DNA from: Acidaminobacter sp.
GTDB lineage: Bacteria > Bacillota > Clostridia > Peptostreptococcales > Acidaminobacteraceae
DNA: 35,357 nt
Direction of reading: 5' to 3'
Assembly: GCF_030247605.1 (NCBI RefSeq)
Contig: NZ_JAOTSB010000030.1
Location: 1 to 35,357 of the forward strand
Part shown: positions 16,401 through 24,727 of the stretch, piece after piece
How positions within the stretch are numbered: position 1 is the stretch's first letter
How the letters are laid out: the number at the start of each line of letters is the position of its first letter
Notes under the pieces: model-generated
What the model saw: the letters and a program-made list of their open reading frames with translations, nothing else
Databases searched by the model: none
Told to the model about the DNA's origin: nothing
Program-made: the position numbers and the translations under genes

Positions 16401-17192
16401 TTACCTGCGGTCTTCTCCTTCTAACTCAGCAATCACCAGCATTTCAAAGTCTTCAGCCGTAAGCTTGTCCGCTCTTGAAAACGCGCCCAACTTTGCGCCA
16501 AAAATTTCAACACTCGTAAAATCAAGGCTCTTGAGGAGCCATGTAATTTCCGGCGGCACATAATAACGCTCATTACATGCCAGCTGATGCTCAATCCCGT
16601 CATCATCCGTAAAAGTCGTAACGTTGTGATCCCTGAACGTCATAAGGTCAAAGCGCTCGCTTTTATAGCGCGCGCCCTCGCCCGGTTCGCCTTGATTCTG
16701 CCCCTCTTCATGAAAGCTGTCAATGGAATGGTACAGAGGAAACAGCCCATTCAACGTGGTGAAAATCAGCTTGCCAGGTCTCGACAGCGCCTTGGCGGCA
16801 TTTCTGAGAATTTCAAAGTTCATTTCGTCCGTCTCCATGAGCGGGAAACCGCCCTCGCACAGCATCAGGACCATGTCAAACTCCCCCTCGAAAGGAAGCG
16901 CACGCGCGTCCTCCTTGAGGAAGCGTACTTCAAGGCCTTCTTTTGCCGCATTTTCCTTGGCTTTCTTAAGCTGCGACTCCGAAAGATCCACGCCCGTGAC
17001 CGAATAACCCCTCCTGGTCAGCTCAATGGCATGACGTCCCGTTCCGCAGCCAATGTCCAGGATTTTCAGGCTTTTATCATATCCCAGCTCCGCCTCTATG
17101 AAGTCGCACTCCCCACTGGTACCCTGAGCAAAGGGCTCCAGGTCATATTGATTGCCATAATTTTCAAACAGCGCTTCATACCATTGCTTCAT
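16401..17192 (-). CDS. Class I SAM-dependent methyltransferase
   Basis: This 263-residue protein has the AdoMet-binding motif I, LDIGCGTGRHAIEL (DIGCGTG at residues 46-52), the acidic post-II residue in VTGVDLSESQL, and motif III-like ARALPFEGEFDMVLML. The C-terminal half (LNGLFPLYHSI, ERYYVPPEITWLL) determines substrate and is not recognised. The start ATG 17192 is eight bases behind GAGGT; upstream ATG 17207 and TTG 17222 lack a ribosome binding site. The gene is flanked by repeat B on its 3' side and degenerate repeat C on its 5' side and reads opposite to its neighbours, so it looks like an independently acquired single gene. Confidence 0.85.
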   Translation of the reverse strand: MKQWYEALFENYGNQYDLEPFAQGTSGECDFIEAELGYDKSLKILDIGCGTGRHAIELTRRGYSVTGVDLSESQLKKAKENAAKEGLEVRFLKEDARALPFEGEFDMVLMLCEGGFPLMETDEMNFEILRNAAKALSRPGKLIFTTLNGLFPLYHSIDSFHEEGQNQGEPGEGARYKSERFDLMTFRDHNVTTFTDDDGIEHQLACNERYYVPPEITWLLKSLDFTSVEIFGAKLGAFSRADKLTAEDFEMLVIAELEGEDRR

Positions 17193-17273
17193 TTGCTGAT
17201 ACCTCATTTCGAAATCGATCAAAATGCCTATAGAACATTGTTACCCAACCGACAACAAATTGAACTTATAAAT

Positions 17274-17284
17274 ACCATCGGCAG
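17274..17284. repeat. GACCATCGGC hairpin family, copy C (single degenerate arm)
   Basis: ACCATCGGCAG is preserved without a matching right arm nearby. It lies between the divergent methyltransferase and isomerase genes. A nearby ACCCAACC is the reverse complement of the GGTTGGGT that precedes copy G. Confidence 0.5.
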
Positions 17285-17411
17285 GTCTCGATCCCTTAAT
17301 CTCTTCTCGTTTGATAAGCGCCGCCTCCGTTTGGGTACGTATGAGCCAAGATGCTGCAAAAAACATCAACCATTTAGATGACCATACCTCTCGCAAAGGA
17401 GCAGTGCAACT

Positions 17412-18206
17412 ATGAACCATAAAGCAGGCATTTTTTCATGGTATGGCTTTGTGATGCCGTTTGAAGAACGGATCAGCCTGATCAGAGAGGCGGGCTTTGA
17501 GGCCACGTCGCTCTGGTGGGAAAGCGAGGATCTGCCTTACCGCGTAAAGAGAGAGGATATGCCGCGTCTGGTTCGGGAAGCAGGGCTGTTCCTGGAGAAC
17601 ATCCACGTTCCCTTCAACGACTCGGACGCCCTTTGGTCTGAGGACGAAGCGGCGCGGGTGGCGGTCGTCAACAGCCATCTGGCCTGGCTCAACGACTGCG
17701 CGCTTCACCGGATCCCCACAATGGTCATGCACCTGAGCGACCGACCGGATTCCCAGGCATCCCGGCGCCAGGGGCTGAAGAGTCTCGATGCACTTACGCG
17801 AACCGCTGAGGATCTCGGGGTGACGATTGCCGTTGAGAACACCCGGCACAACGACCGCGTCCGTTTCATCTTTGAGAACCTTCCGTCCCCAGCGCTGGGC
17901 TTTTGCTTTGACAGCTCTCACCACAAGCTGACGGACCAGGGCGACTTCAAGCTCCTGAAGGATTTTGGGAGCCGGCTGGCGGCCACTCACCTCTCAGATA
18001 ATGATGGCGCCGAGGACCGTCACTGGCTGCCGGGCCACGGCACGATTGACTGGAACGCGCTGACCAGCGCCTTTCCAAAAGGCTACAGCGGCTGCTTGAC
18101 CATGGAAGTGGGCCCCACAGAAGAGGAACGCGCCGGCGCTCCAAAGGATTTTCTGAGGCGCGCCCACCAGAGACTCACGGAGGTGGGGAGGCTGATCGCC
18201 TTATAG
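17412..18206 (+). CDS. Sugar phosphate isomerase/epimerase (AP-endonuclease family 2 TIM barrel)
   Basis: This 264-residue xylose isomerase-like TIM barrel has metal-site blocks AVENTR, FCFDSSHH, ATHLSDNDG and LPGHGTIDW, the classical Glu/Asp/His set of the family. It is a predicted metal-dependent sugar epimerase or isomerase of unknown substrate. ATG 17412 follows AAAGGAGC. By eye its base composition is clearly more GC-rich than the flanking genes (for example, the stretch around 17620-17700), and repeats C and D flank it, which supports separate acquisition. There is no partner gene for a pathway nearby. Confidence 0.82.
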   Translation: MNHKAGIFSWYGFVMPFEERISLIREAGFEATSLWWESEDLPYRVKREDMPRLVREAGLFLENIHVPFNDSDALWSEDEAARVAVVNSHLAWLNDCALHRIPTMVMHLSDRPDSQASRRQGLKSLDALTRTAEDLGVTIAVENTRHNDRVRFIFENLPSPALGFCFDSSHHKLTDQGDFKLLKDFGSRLAATHLSDNDGAEDRHWLPGHGTIDWNALTSAFPKGYSGCLTMEVGPTEEERAGAPKDFLRRAHQRLTEVGRLIAL

Positions 18207-18327
18207 CACCTCACCGAGGCGAAGCAAACTTTTGACTGCCGGCCCATTATTCGCTGCAAAATCAGACGCAAATTGCAACCAAAAGCTTTTCGTTGCACAA
18301 CGTTTTCGATCTCCTTCTCGATAAAAA

Positions 18328-18380
18328 TGACCATCGGCACGCCCTCGTCCCTAAAAGGACAGAGACGCTGCCGATGGTCA
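18328..18380. repeat. GACCATCGGC hairpin family, copy D
   Basis: Perfect 12-bp arms TGACCATCGGCA (18328-18339) and TGCCGATGGTCA (18369-18380). The 29-nt loop has a nested GTCC CTAAAA GGAC stem also seen in copy E. It lies between convergent isomerase and ATPase genes. Confidence 0.9.
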
Positions 18381-18403
18381 TGTCAATTTCACCGTTCCAA
18401 AGC

Positions 18404-19615
18404 CTAAGCCAAGGGACTGTCCAACAGCCATTTCAAAAGGTTCACGTGACGTATCCCATTATAGTTCACGCCGCTGCCAATATCGTCCAAGGTTAGCAAA
18501 ACTTTAGGAAAATGGTCTCCAATTTTCTCTAACGGCTCCAACTCACGCTGTAAGGTTTTTTCATCCAAAACAGAAGCAGCAACCTGATAATATTCCAAAC
18601 CTTCAGGCCCCGATGCCACAAAATCCACTTCCTTCAGTTCAAGCTTACCAACATTGACCTTGAAACCTCTTCGCCGAAGCTCCAAATACACTGTATTCTC
18701 GATTAAATGACCCAAATCCGCAGAGCCTTGAGACAACAACATCTGGCGAATTCCAGAGTCTACAATGTAATACTTGCCAAGTGTTTTTAAATGTTGTCGT
18801 CCTTTAATGTCATACCGATCGACTTTATAAAAAATATAACCGTCCGTTAAAGCGCGAACATAGGCATCCACGGTGTTGACGGATATTTTTCTTCCACTGG
18901 ACTGAATCGTGTCCGCAATTTTATTGATAGAAATAGGACTTCCAATCCCGCTCGCCAAGGTCTTCACAATACTTTCCAAAACAGAAACATCCGTGATCCC
19001 ATCCCGCATAGCCACATCCTTAATCAGAATCGTGTTATAGATCCCCTCCAGGTATGGCATAATCTTTGCAGTATTTTGCTCCAACAATGCCGCGTACGGA
19101 AAGGACCCGAACCTCAGATAATCATTAAATTTCTCACGTTCTGAACTGTTCGAGGCCGGCACAGCCTGACAATACTCTTTAAAAGATAAAGGCAGCATAT
19201 CTATTGTAATGTATCTTCCCGACAACAGGGTTGCCAACTCGCCTGACAGCATATAAGCATTGGAACCCGTAATATAGACATCTACATTGTCCTTGATAAA
19301 AAGGCTGTTTACAACTTTTTCGAATGATTTGCAATTCTGCACTTCATCAATGAACACATAGGTTGATTTATTTTCACATAGCTTGTCTTTAACAAAATTG
19401 TACAGTACCTTATAATCCAGCAACGCCTCGTATTCCATATCTTCTAAATTAATCGAGATGATCTGCGCTTTTTCGACCCCGGTGCTTATCAGATAGTCTC
19501 TGTATAGGGCAAGTAAAGTAGATTTTCCACAGCGTCTAACGCCTGTGACTACCTTGATGATTTTCTGATCGCGAAAAGCTATAAGCCTTTTCAAGTACTC
19601 GGTTCTTTCAAGCAT
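18404..19615 (-). CDS. AAA ATPase with DUF4143 C-terminal domain
   Basis: This 403-residue protein has Walker A TGVRRCGKSTLL near residue 25, Walker B YVFIDEVQNC near 90, the sensor ITGSNAYML, then a DUF4143 region (FGSFPYAALL, KYYIVDSGIRQMLL, LELRRRGFKVNVGKLELKE, EVDFVA), which resembles a nuclease-like fold. Such ATPases are abundant orphan genes in Clostridia and archaea with no settled function; a role as toxin or mobile-element accessory has been proposed. The start ATG 19615 lies behind AAAAGAGG, 17 codons inside the longest frame. It is intact, whereas two related ATPases near 34-35 kb are broken. Confidence 0.88.
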   Translation of the reverse strand: MLERTEYLKRLIAFRDQKIIKVVTGVRRCGKSTLLALYRDYLISTGVEKAQIISINLEDMEYEALLDYKVLYNFVKDKLCENKSTYVFIDEVQNCKSFEKVVNSLFIKDNVDVYITGSNAYMLSGELATLLSGRYITIDMLPLSFKEYCQAVPASNSSEREKFNDYLRFGSFPYAALLEQNTAKIMPYLEGIYNTILIKDVAMRDGITDVSVLESIVKTLASGIGSPISINKIADTIQSSGRKISVNTVDAYVRALTDGYIFYKVDRYDIKGRQHLKTLGKYYIVDSGIRQMLLSQGSADLGHLIENTVYLELRRRGFKVNVGKLELKEVDFVASGPEGLEYYQVAASVLDEKTLQRELEPLEKIGDHFPKVLLTLDDIGSGVNYNGIRHVNLLKWLLDSPLA

Positions 19616-19919
19616 ACAAACACCTCTTTTCATCTTTAGAATAGCATTCGCACTTGAAATTTTCAACTTTTTTCTTATTTCAGAAATAAATATTATTTTT
19701 CATATATTTTTTTCTGAATTTTGACATTCTTTATCCGTACCTGGTACATTTTTATGAACGCCGACGTTCAAATGATTTGAAAAGATTGATAATACTTGTT
19801 TTTTAATCAAAAACAACTTCTTCAACTTCGTTCTGCATGCCAGGTACAGTTTTTCACAGGGCGTTAAAAGACGACTGCTTTAACCTCGTTATCATAACAG
19901 GACCCATTGGGGGACAAAA
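19616..19919. other. AT-rich intergenic stretch with a small duplicated motif
   Basis: No gene is seen. CCTGGTACATTTTT (19740-19753) and CCAGGTACAGTTTTT (19840-19854) are near-identical direct motifs about 100 bp apart, and GAACG CCGA CGTTC (19756-19769) is a small hairpin. Such motifs can be the remains of mobile-element ends. Confidence 0.4.
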
Positions 19920-20006
19920 CGACCATCGGCACGTCATCATCCTTAATCACTAAAAGGACGTCCTCATCCTTAATCACTAAAAGGACAGAAGCGCTGCCGA
20001 TGGTCG
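19920..20006. repeat. GACCATCGGC hairpin family, copy E, with an internal 27-bp tandem duplication
   Basis: Perfect arms CGACCATCGGCA (19920-19931) and TGCCGATGGTCG (19995-20006). The loop contains two adjacent 27-bp units (19932-19958 and 19959-19985) differing by one base. It lies 3' of the DUF1801 gene. Confidence 0.9.
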
Positions 20007-20026
20007 TTAAAGTTTCATAGTGTCCT

Positions 20027-20464
20027 TTATTTCTCACTCGCCCGCCCATACTTCTCTTCCAAAAAATCAATACTGACCCGCATCAGCCTCTTCAGCGCCT
20101 CTTGATCAATGTCCGACAGCTTTTTGATATAGATGCAGGCCTTTCCGACCTTATACTTGCCCAGATCCTTCAGCAAATACTCATGTTCAGGGCTGCCCGT
20201 ATACACATACAGGGAAATTGCCGCTTTTCTCGGTGAAAATCCAACTAAAGGCCAATCCCCTTCTTGCTTGCTCCGATCCGACTTATAGTGATACATGCCG
20301 AACCCAATCATAGTTGGCCCCCACATCTTTGGCGGGTGCCCCGTAAACGCCTGCATCAGTTTCACAAGCTCAAGACTGTCCTGACGCTTTTGCTCCGTAT
20401 TTGCGAAGGTATTGATAAACTCAAAGACATCTTGATCGTGCTGCTTGGTTTTTATTTCAGACAT
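20027..20464 (-). CDS. DUF1801 domain protein
   Basis: This 145-residue protein matches the DUF1801 (YdhG-like) pattern: RQDSLELVKLMQAFTGHPPK, MWGPTMIGFGMYHYKS, WPLVGFSPRKAAISLYV and YKVGKACIYIKKLSDID. The fold is a small alpha/beta domain of unknown biochemical role. ATG 20464 follows AGGAGGCACGCCA; ten extra N-terminal codons in the longest frame lack a ribosome binding site. The gene begins 26 nt after the DUF4256 stop, so the two form a small operon closed by repeat E. Confidence 0.85.
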   Translation of the reverse strand: MSEIKTKQHDQDVFEFINTFANTEQKRQDSLELVKLMQAFTGHPPKMWGPTMIGFGMYHYKSDRSKQEGDWPLVGFSPRKAAISLYVYTGSPEHEYLLKDLGKYKVGKACIYIKKLSDIDQEALKRLMRVSIDFLEEKYGRASEK

Positions 20465-20490
20465 TGGCGTGCCTCCTGTCGTTTGATTGG

Positions 20491-21066
20491 TCAAACCCTC
20501 AACGCCCCACGAAACCCTCTGGAAGCATAGTACGACTCCGCACCATTATGGTACATAAAAACCGTATCGTAGCGGCGATCACAAAAGATGGCCCCACCGA
20601 GCTTTCTGATCTTGTCAGGCGTCTTCACCCAACTCGACGTTTTGGTATCAAAGCTTCCGACTGCCTGCAGCTTTCGGTATTGTTCTTCCGTTAAAATCTC
20701 AATGCCCATGTCTTCCGCCATGCCCACTGCACTGTTCTCAGGTTTGTTTGCTTTCCTTGACTCCAGGGCTTCACGGTCATAGCAGACATTTCTGCGTCCG
20801 CTTGGGCTTTCCGCTGAACAATCATAAAAATAGAATTCATCTGATTGTTGGTCACCGGAAACAACATCCGGCTCGCCGCCGGTTCTTTCCATTTCATAAA
20901 GGGACCACAGTTTCTCTGCGTTATTTTCCAGCTTTTCCTGTACTCGGTCCCATTCAATCCCCTGATGCCGGTTTCTATTTTTCTCAAAACGGATCTTCAA
21001 TAGGCTGAGTAATTCTGCGCGTTGTTCTGGTGACAATGTCGCTTTTTCTTTTTTCAACCAATTCAT
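20491..21066 (-). CDS. DUF4256 domain protein
   Basis: The protein has about 191 residues and the conserved DUF4256 blocks: LSPEQRAELLSLLKIRFEKN, WSLYEMERTGGEPDVV, FYDCSAESPSGRRNVCYDRE, TKTSSWVKTPDKIRKLGGA and FCDRRYDTVFMYHNGAE. The function is unknown; the many invariant charged residues suggest an enzyme. The start is uncertain. ATG 21066 matches the family N-terminus, but GAGGGAG sits almost against it, and GTG 21108 is an alternative. It forms a two-gene unit with DUF1801. Confidence 0.82.
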   Translation of the reverse strand: MNWLKKEKATLSPEQRAELLSLLKIRFEKNRNRHQGIEWDRVQEKLENNAEKLWSLYEMERTGGEPDVVSGDQQSDEFYFYDCSAESPSGRRNVCYDREALESRKANKPENSAVGMAEDMGIEILTEEQYRKLQAVGSFDTKTSSWVKTPDKIRKLGGAIFCDRRYDTVFMYHNGAESYYASRGFRGALRV

Positions 21067-21133
21067 CTCCCTCTTATAGATCCTATGACTTTTTTGGGCC
21101 TCCAGCACGTTTAGTTTAAGTGCTTACTCGACA

Positions 21134-22075
21134 CTAGCCCCTTTTCAGGTAAGCCGTTATGCAGTGAATCGCCCCGCGGCCTTTAAGAATTTCCGACACA
21201 TCCACAGGAATAACTTTGATGCCATTGTCTTCCAGCAGCGCCTGGGTTCTTGGTGTCCCCTCAGGGATTACAACCAATCCCGGCTCTATGGCGACAAAAT
21301 TGCACGCAAAGTTTGACCGCACTTCAGTGGTCGACGGCGCTTCAAGTATATTGTACCCTTTCTTTTTCAGCACATTCAGCACGTCATAAGGCACCTGCGA
21401 GGCGTGAACCAGCACCGTGTCGTGACTCGCCGTGTTCATCAGGCCGTCAATATGAATATTGCTGTAAGGCTGCTGCATATGCAGGATGTTGGAAACGCCC
21501 ATTCTTCGGAGCTCTTCAGCCACCTGGTCATAGCCGCTGCGGTTGCATCTGCTTCCCGTCGAGATCACGCAGGTCTCACGATCCACCCACATGGCATTGG
21601 CGCCTTCGAAGATCCCGTCGCCATTAATGGTCTTGATAATTGGAACCCCCAATTTTGCCAAGGCTTGAGCGACATACCGCTCTTCTCCGCGACGCGCTGA
21701 CATGCCGGGCCGTGAGATTATGGCGCCTTCAGGGGTCATGAACATCAAATCTCTGCAGAAGACGGCATTGGGACGATCTTCCCTCTGTTCCTCCACATAA
21801 TAAACCTTAACGCCATGGTCTCTGTAAATATTGGCAACCGCATCATGCTGCTTGCGCATTAACTGAGTATCGACAGGCACATCAGAGAATCGAACCTCTT
21901 TGGCATCAAATTCTTCTATTTCCTTGCCAGGGCGCCTCATCAAAACAGCCCTCAATTTGTCTACTTCTGAAGAAACGCCCCAATCTCCCCAGTATTCCTG
22001 CAGATCCTCAATAAAATGAGTCTCCTTAGGGAACCATTTTTCTCCCGGAATAGCGTCAATGTCCATAGTCTTCAT
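21134..22075 (-). CDS. Amidinotransferase/arginine deiminase-fold hydrolase
   Basis: This 313-residue pentein-fold enzyme has the catalytic set of the guanidino-modifying superfamily: Asp109 (CRDLMFMTP), Glu157 (GDGIFEGAN), His208 (NIHIDG) and nucleophile Cys305 (GAIHCITA). Relatives include arginine deiminase, dimethylarginine dimethylaminohydrolase and glycine amidinotransferase. It is shorter than ADI (about 410 residues) and lacks its inserted helical domain, so it is closer to DDAH or peptidyl/agmatine-type members. ATG 22075 follows AGGAGGTCGCTTGC. No arc genes are adjacent, so it is not a classic arginine deiminase operon. The substrate is unknown; methylated guanidines would fit the methylamine theme but this is conjecture. 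Confidence 0.83.
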   Translation of the reverse strand: MKTMDIDAIPGEKWFPKETHFIEDLQEYWGDWGVSSEVDKLRAVLMRRPGKEIEEFDAKEVRFSDVPVDTQLMRKQHDAVANIYRDHGVKVYYVEEQREDRPNAVFCRDLMFMTPEGAIISRPGMSARRGEERYVAQALAKLGVPIIKTINGDGIFEGANAMWVDRETCVISTGSRCNRSGYDQVAEELRRMGVSNILHMQQPYSNIHIDGLMNTASHDTVLVHASQVPYDVLNVLKKKGYNILEAPSTTEVRSNFACNFVAIEPGLVVIPEGTPRTQALLEDNGIKVIPVDVSEILKGRGAIHCITAYLKRG

Positions 22076-22181
22076 GCAAGCGACCTCCTGATTTGTTCAT
22101 TTGATTTTATTATATCTCAATAACGCCAGATTCAGGTGTGCGTGTTGAGCTGCAATATTAAGACAGTTCAAAGATTTCTTC

Positions 22182-22193
22182 TGCCGATGGTCA
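22182..22193. repeat. GACCATCGGC hairpin family, copy F (right arm only)
   Basis: TGCCGATGGTCA is intact, with no left arm within 100 bp. It lies 3' of the DUF4230 gene. Confidence 0.6.
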
Positions 22194-22214
22194 TGTTTAG
22201 CCACAGCATCAATA

Positions 22215-22823
22215 TTAATAGAATTCAATGACGACATTGTCAAAGTCAAAGGATTTTAGAAAGGAAATCATCAGGGTGCTTATTCGCAGATCTGCTTCTT
22301 CCAAAAATCCTTGGCTGATTTTTTCTTCCTCAAGGGTTTTCTTACTTGCGTTTATTTCATCCAAAATGGTCTGGGTAGGATAATCAGAGAGGATACTGCC
22401 TTTTAGATCTTCAACTTTCGTATTTTCAGTTTCCACAACATTATCAAGTATTCGGGATTTTGGAACTCTGACTTTATACCGTTGAGATGGTTCGTCATAA
22501 GTGATTTCAACTTTTGAAAGATCCGTCCCAGCTTTAAGATACCCCGTGTATTCAATGAGCTTAATGGTTTCTGCAAATTGAATATCACTAACAATGGGAA
22601 GTGACAGGCTTCGTTCCGTGCGGCTTACTATGACGTTTCTATAGTCATACCTTAGCGTTGTCCATTCTGAAAGCTCCACCAGCTTATCCTGTACTAAAGA
22701 TATTTCTGAGCTTTTATTCGTTCCAATAGAAAATAAATCCACTTTCGCAAGGATCACGAATCCAGCAATACCAATAACTATTAAAAGAAGTATTGAAACT
22801 ATAGCAGCCTTAATCCTTCTCAT
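22215..22823 (-). CDS. DUF4230 membrane-anchored protein
   Basis: This 202-residue protein has one N-terminal membrane segment (about residues 7-27, IVSILLLIVIGIAGFVILAK) and an extracytoplasmic domain of the DUF4230 type (LVELSEWTTLRYDYRNV, YTGYLKAGTDLSKVEI, VRVPKSRILDNV). Its function is unknown and it is probably surface-anchored. The start ATG is behind GAGGGGGCATCTACA. No partner gene is visible. It is bounded by repeat copy F on the 3' side and the second hairpin family on the 5' side. Confidence 0.82.
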   Translation of the reverse strand: MRRIKAAIVSILLLIVIGIAGFVILAKVDLFSIGTNKSSEISLVQDKLVELSEWTTLRYDYRNVIVSRTERSLSLPIVSDIQFAETIKLIEYTGYLKAGTDLSKVEITYDEPSQRYKVRVPKSRILDNVVETENTKVEDLKGSILSDYPTQTILDEINASKKTLEEEKISQGFLEEADLRISTLMISFLKSFDFDNVVIEFY

Positions 22824-22874
22824 TGTAGATGCCCCCTCTGTGCGGATGCTTTCTTGATTGCATTATCATGGTGA

Positions 22875-22930
22875 AATATGGAAGTTCCACCCTTTTTATA
22901 ACCCATTATCTGATCGTACGATAATGGGTT
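22875..22930. repeat. Second intergenic hairpin family, copy 1
   Basis: Arms AACCCATTATC (22900-22910) and GATAATGGGTT (22920-22930) with loop TGATCGTAC. It is preceded at 25 bp by AATATGGAAG (22875). The same layout and spacing recurs at 34231-34286. Confidence 0.8.
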
Positions 22931-23003
22931 AGTTTGATTGTCGATCAGCTTCAGGAATTTCTTTCGCAATACCAAGTACAGGCATGTCCCTTCGGAAAAG
23001 CCA

Positions 23004-23756
23004 CTAAACAATGATCCCCAACCGGTCTTTTGCTTCAGCCAGCGACTCAAAATAGGCATCGTAAAAATCTTCTCCATCTTTCAGAGGTCTTCGGTAGAAC
23101 GTCTCCAGCAGGTAGTCATTGGCGGCTTTCAGTTCCTCTGCATCCCGAATAAACTTGAAGCGAAAAGCAAGGGCTTTTAGACAGGTATGCCAGGCCAGAA
23201 GAAATGCCTTGTTTTTCTCATAGTTCTCTATGCCTATCCACTGTTCCACTTTGACTTTTTTCAGTTTAGGCTTCACACAGGCATCCACCTGTAGGAAGTA
23301 CTTGAAATCCTTCTCTTGATAGACTCTTCCGAGAGGGAATAATCGGCAGATATTTGGGCGAAACCCATGAATCGAGCAGCGCCCCTCATCATTCAGAAAA
23401 CTGCAGCGTTCATCAGGCCCAAGCATTCTTAAATATGGAAGCGTAATTTTATCAACGGTGCGCAGCTCCAGGTGATCCACAAGCAAGTCATCGAAGGCGT
23501 TCCCCAGTCCGCGCTTCATCTCATGGATGTCGAAGGGCGTCAATTTAACCAGTTCACCGACACCGCAGCAGCACGCGCTGCAGCCTTCGCACCCGTCGGA
23601 ATCCGCGCTGACAAAGTCCCTCAGTTCGTAGAGCCTTCCATCTGAAATAGACGCCAGGGTAAGCGGCTCGCTTATGGTTACCTCTGGTCTCATCGTTTCC
23701 ACCGGTTTCATTGTGTTCATAGGTTTCACAGCGTTCATTGGCTTCTCAGTTTTCAT
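23004..23756 (-). CDS. YkgJ-type cysteine-cluster (putative Zn/Fe chelatase) protein
   Basis: This 250-residue protein has two cysteine groups, CEGCSACCCG (near residue 56) and CSFLNDEGRCSIHGFRPNIC, matching the CxxCCxx...C...C family (YkgJ, formerly UPF0153), which is presumed to bind a metal or Fe-S centre. The first 35 residues before the domain are a degenerate MK-P-type repeat (KPMNTMKPVETMRPE), unusual for the family. I chose ATG 23756, which overlaps the stop of the upstream FAH-family gene as ATGA; a GTG 15 nt upstream lacks a ribosome binding site. The coupling suggests co-expression with the FAH-family enzyme, but no shared function is known. Confidence 0.82.
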   Translation of the reverse strand: MKTEKPMNAVKPMNTMKPVETMRPEVTISEPLTLASISDGRLYELRDFVSADSDGCEGCSACCCGVGELVKLTPFDIHEMKRGLGNAFDDLLVDHLELRTVDKITLPYLRMLGPDERCSFLNDEGRCSIHGFRPNICRLFPLGRVYQEKDFKYFLQVDACVKPKLKKVKVEQWIGIENYEKNKAFLLAWHTCLKALAFRFKFIRDAEELKAANDYLLETFYRRPLKDGEDFYDAYFESLAEAKDRLGIIV

Positions 23757-24370
23757 CCGTTCACAATCCACTCTGTCGCCATGAGCTCGGTCAGCCCCAT
23801 AAAAATCTTCCCAACGACCCGGTCCCCTGCCTGAAAGGTCCCGACACCCTTTGGCGTACCCGTCATCAGGATGTCTCCGTCCTCCAGAGTTGTCATGGTT
23901 TTCACCTCTTCCAACATGTCCAGGGGTTTATGAATCATGAGGTTCACATCCCCTTCCTGCCGCAGCTCGTCGTTGATCCAGAGCTGGAAGGCAAGCTGAG
24001 GAATATCCTCTTCCTCAATGGGTTCAAAGTCACCAAATACCGCCGCGCCGTCAAACGCTTTAGCCCGCTCCCAGGGCAGTCCCTTCGCTTTCAGTGTGCT
24101 CTGCAGCTTTCTGTCGGTCAAGTCCAGTCCAAAGCCAACGCCGCGAATCTTCCCCTCACTGATGATGAAAGAAAGCTCTCCCTCATAATGAATCTCCTTG
24201 TCTGGCCAAGCCTTCAGCATGCCGCTGATCGCGGCATTGGGCTTCATGAACAGCACCATGGCATCCGGCATTTCATTCTGAAGTTCTTCTATGTGGGCCA
24301 CAAAATTTCTTCCTATACAGACCACTTTGCTCGGTGTCACCGGCAACCCATCAAACAATACTGTATTCAT
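23753..24370 (-). CDS. Fumarylacetoacetate hydrolase (FAH)-family protein
   Basis: This 205-residue protein has the FAH fold signatures CIGRNFVAHIEEL, FMKPNAAISG, IHYEGELSFII (metal-binding Glu pair), GFGLDLTDRKLQ, KAFDGAAVFGDFEP and GDILMTGTPKGVG. FAH-family enzymes hydrolyse or decarboxylate acylpyruvates and related 2,4-diketo acids. This compact form resembles acylpyruvase/FAHD1-type enzymes. The ATG has only a weak upstream TTGGA. It is translationally coupled to the YkgJ-type gene. It is not part of the meta-cleavage operon at 25.9-32.4 kb, although its chemistry (2-oxo acid cleavage) is related. Confidence 0.85.
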   Translation of the reverse strand: MNTVLFDGLPVTPSKVVCIGRNFVAHIEELQNEMPDAMVLFMKPNAAISGMLKAWPDKEIHYEGELSFIISEGKIRGVGFGLDLTDRKLQSTLKAKGLPWERAKAFDGAAVFGDFEPIEEEDIPQLAFQLWINDELRQEGDVNLMIHKPLDMLEEVKTMTTLEDGDILMTGTPKGVGTFQAGDRVVGKIFMGLTELMATEWIVNG

Positions 24371-24727
24371 TCCAACTTGGTCAGGAAATGTTCTCAGCGG
24401 ATACCGATAGCACCACTCAAGTCACATGCCCGACCTCCCCCCTTTCCGGTCTAAAGTCATTTCCGTCAATCCCATATCAGAGTCGTTTTCGGAACTGCAG
24501 CGTCCCACCATTTCAGAAGTTTGAACAGGCTTTGTCTTGCCAAAACGCTGGCTGCAGCCGTATTTGTAATAACCGTGCATCTTACGCGCTGACTATGGCA
24601 CCTCTAACTTTATTATCCTTCACATCGGGGTAAAACACAACGCAAATTGTGGGTTGGGTGACCATCGGCATGCCTTATAATCTTTAATAAGCAAAGCTCT
24701 GCCGATGGTCACAGAGCCACAAGCAGA
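24371..24727. other. 357-bp gap, no gene; carries extended repeat copy G
   Basis: No coding sequence is convincing on either strand. The right part (24619-24712) is repeat G with its conserved left flank. The rest shows no clear promoter or structure. Confidence 0.5.
24619..24712. repeat. GACCATCGGC hairpin family, copy G, with long conserved left flank
   Basis: Perfect 13-bp arms GTGACCATCGGCA (24658-24670) and TGCCGATGGTCAC (24700-24712), loop 29 nt. The 40 bases before the left arm (including ACGCAAATTG at 24640) also match copy I at 34317-34368, with about 47 of 52 positions identical. It lies 3' of the small membrane protein gene. Confidence 0.88.

Noticed and set aside
19864..20070. 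Open frame with repeated VLLVIKDED-type residues
   Set aside because: It is produced by the 27-bp duplication inside repeat copy E and overlaps the DUF1801 3' end; no ribosome binding site.
21134..22075. Classical arginine deiminase (arcA)
   Set aside because: Too short, without the ADI helical insertion, and no arcB/arcC/arcD neighbours; kept as an amidinotransferase-fold hydrolase.
22820..23077. 85-residue minus-strand frame upstream of the DUF4230 gene
   Set aside because: It overlaps the 3' end of the YkgJ-type gene, contains the second repeat family and shows no protein-like conservation.
16313..24712. Integron-like cassette array with attC sites
   Set aside because: No integrase, no attC core triplets and mixed gene orientation; the hairpin arms are too uniform between sites. 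Only the resemblance in layout is noted.
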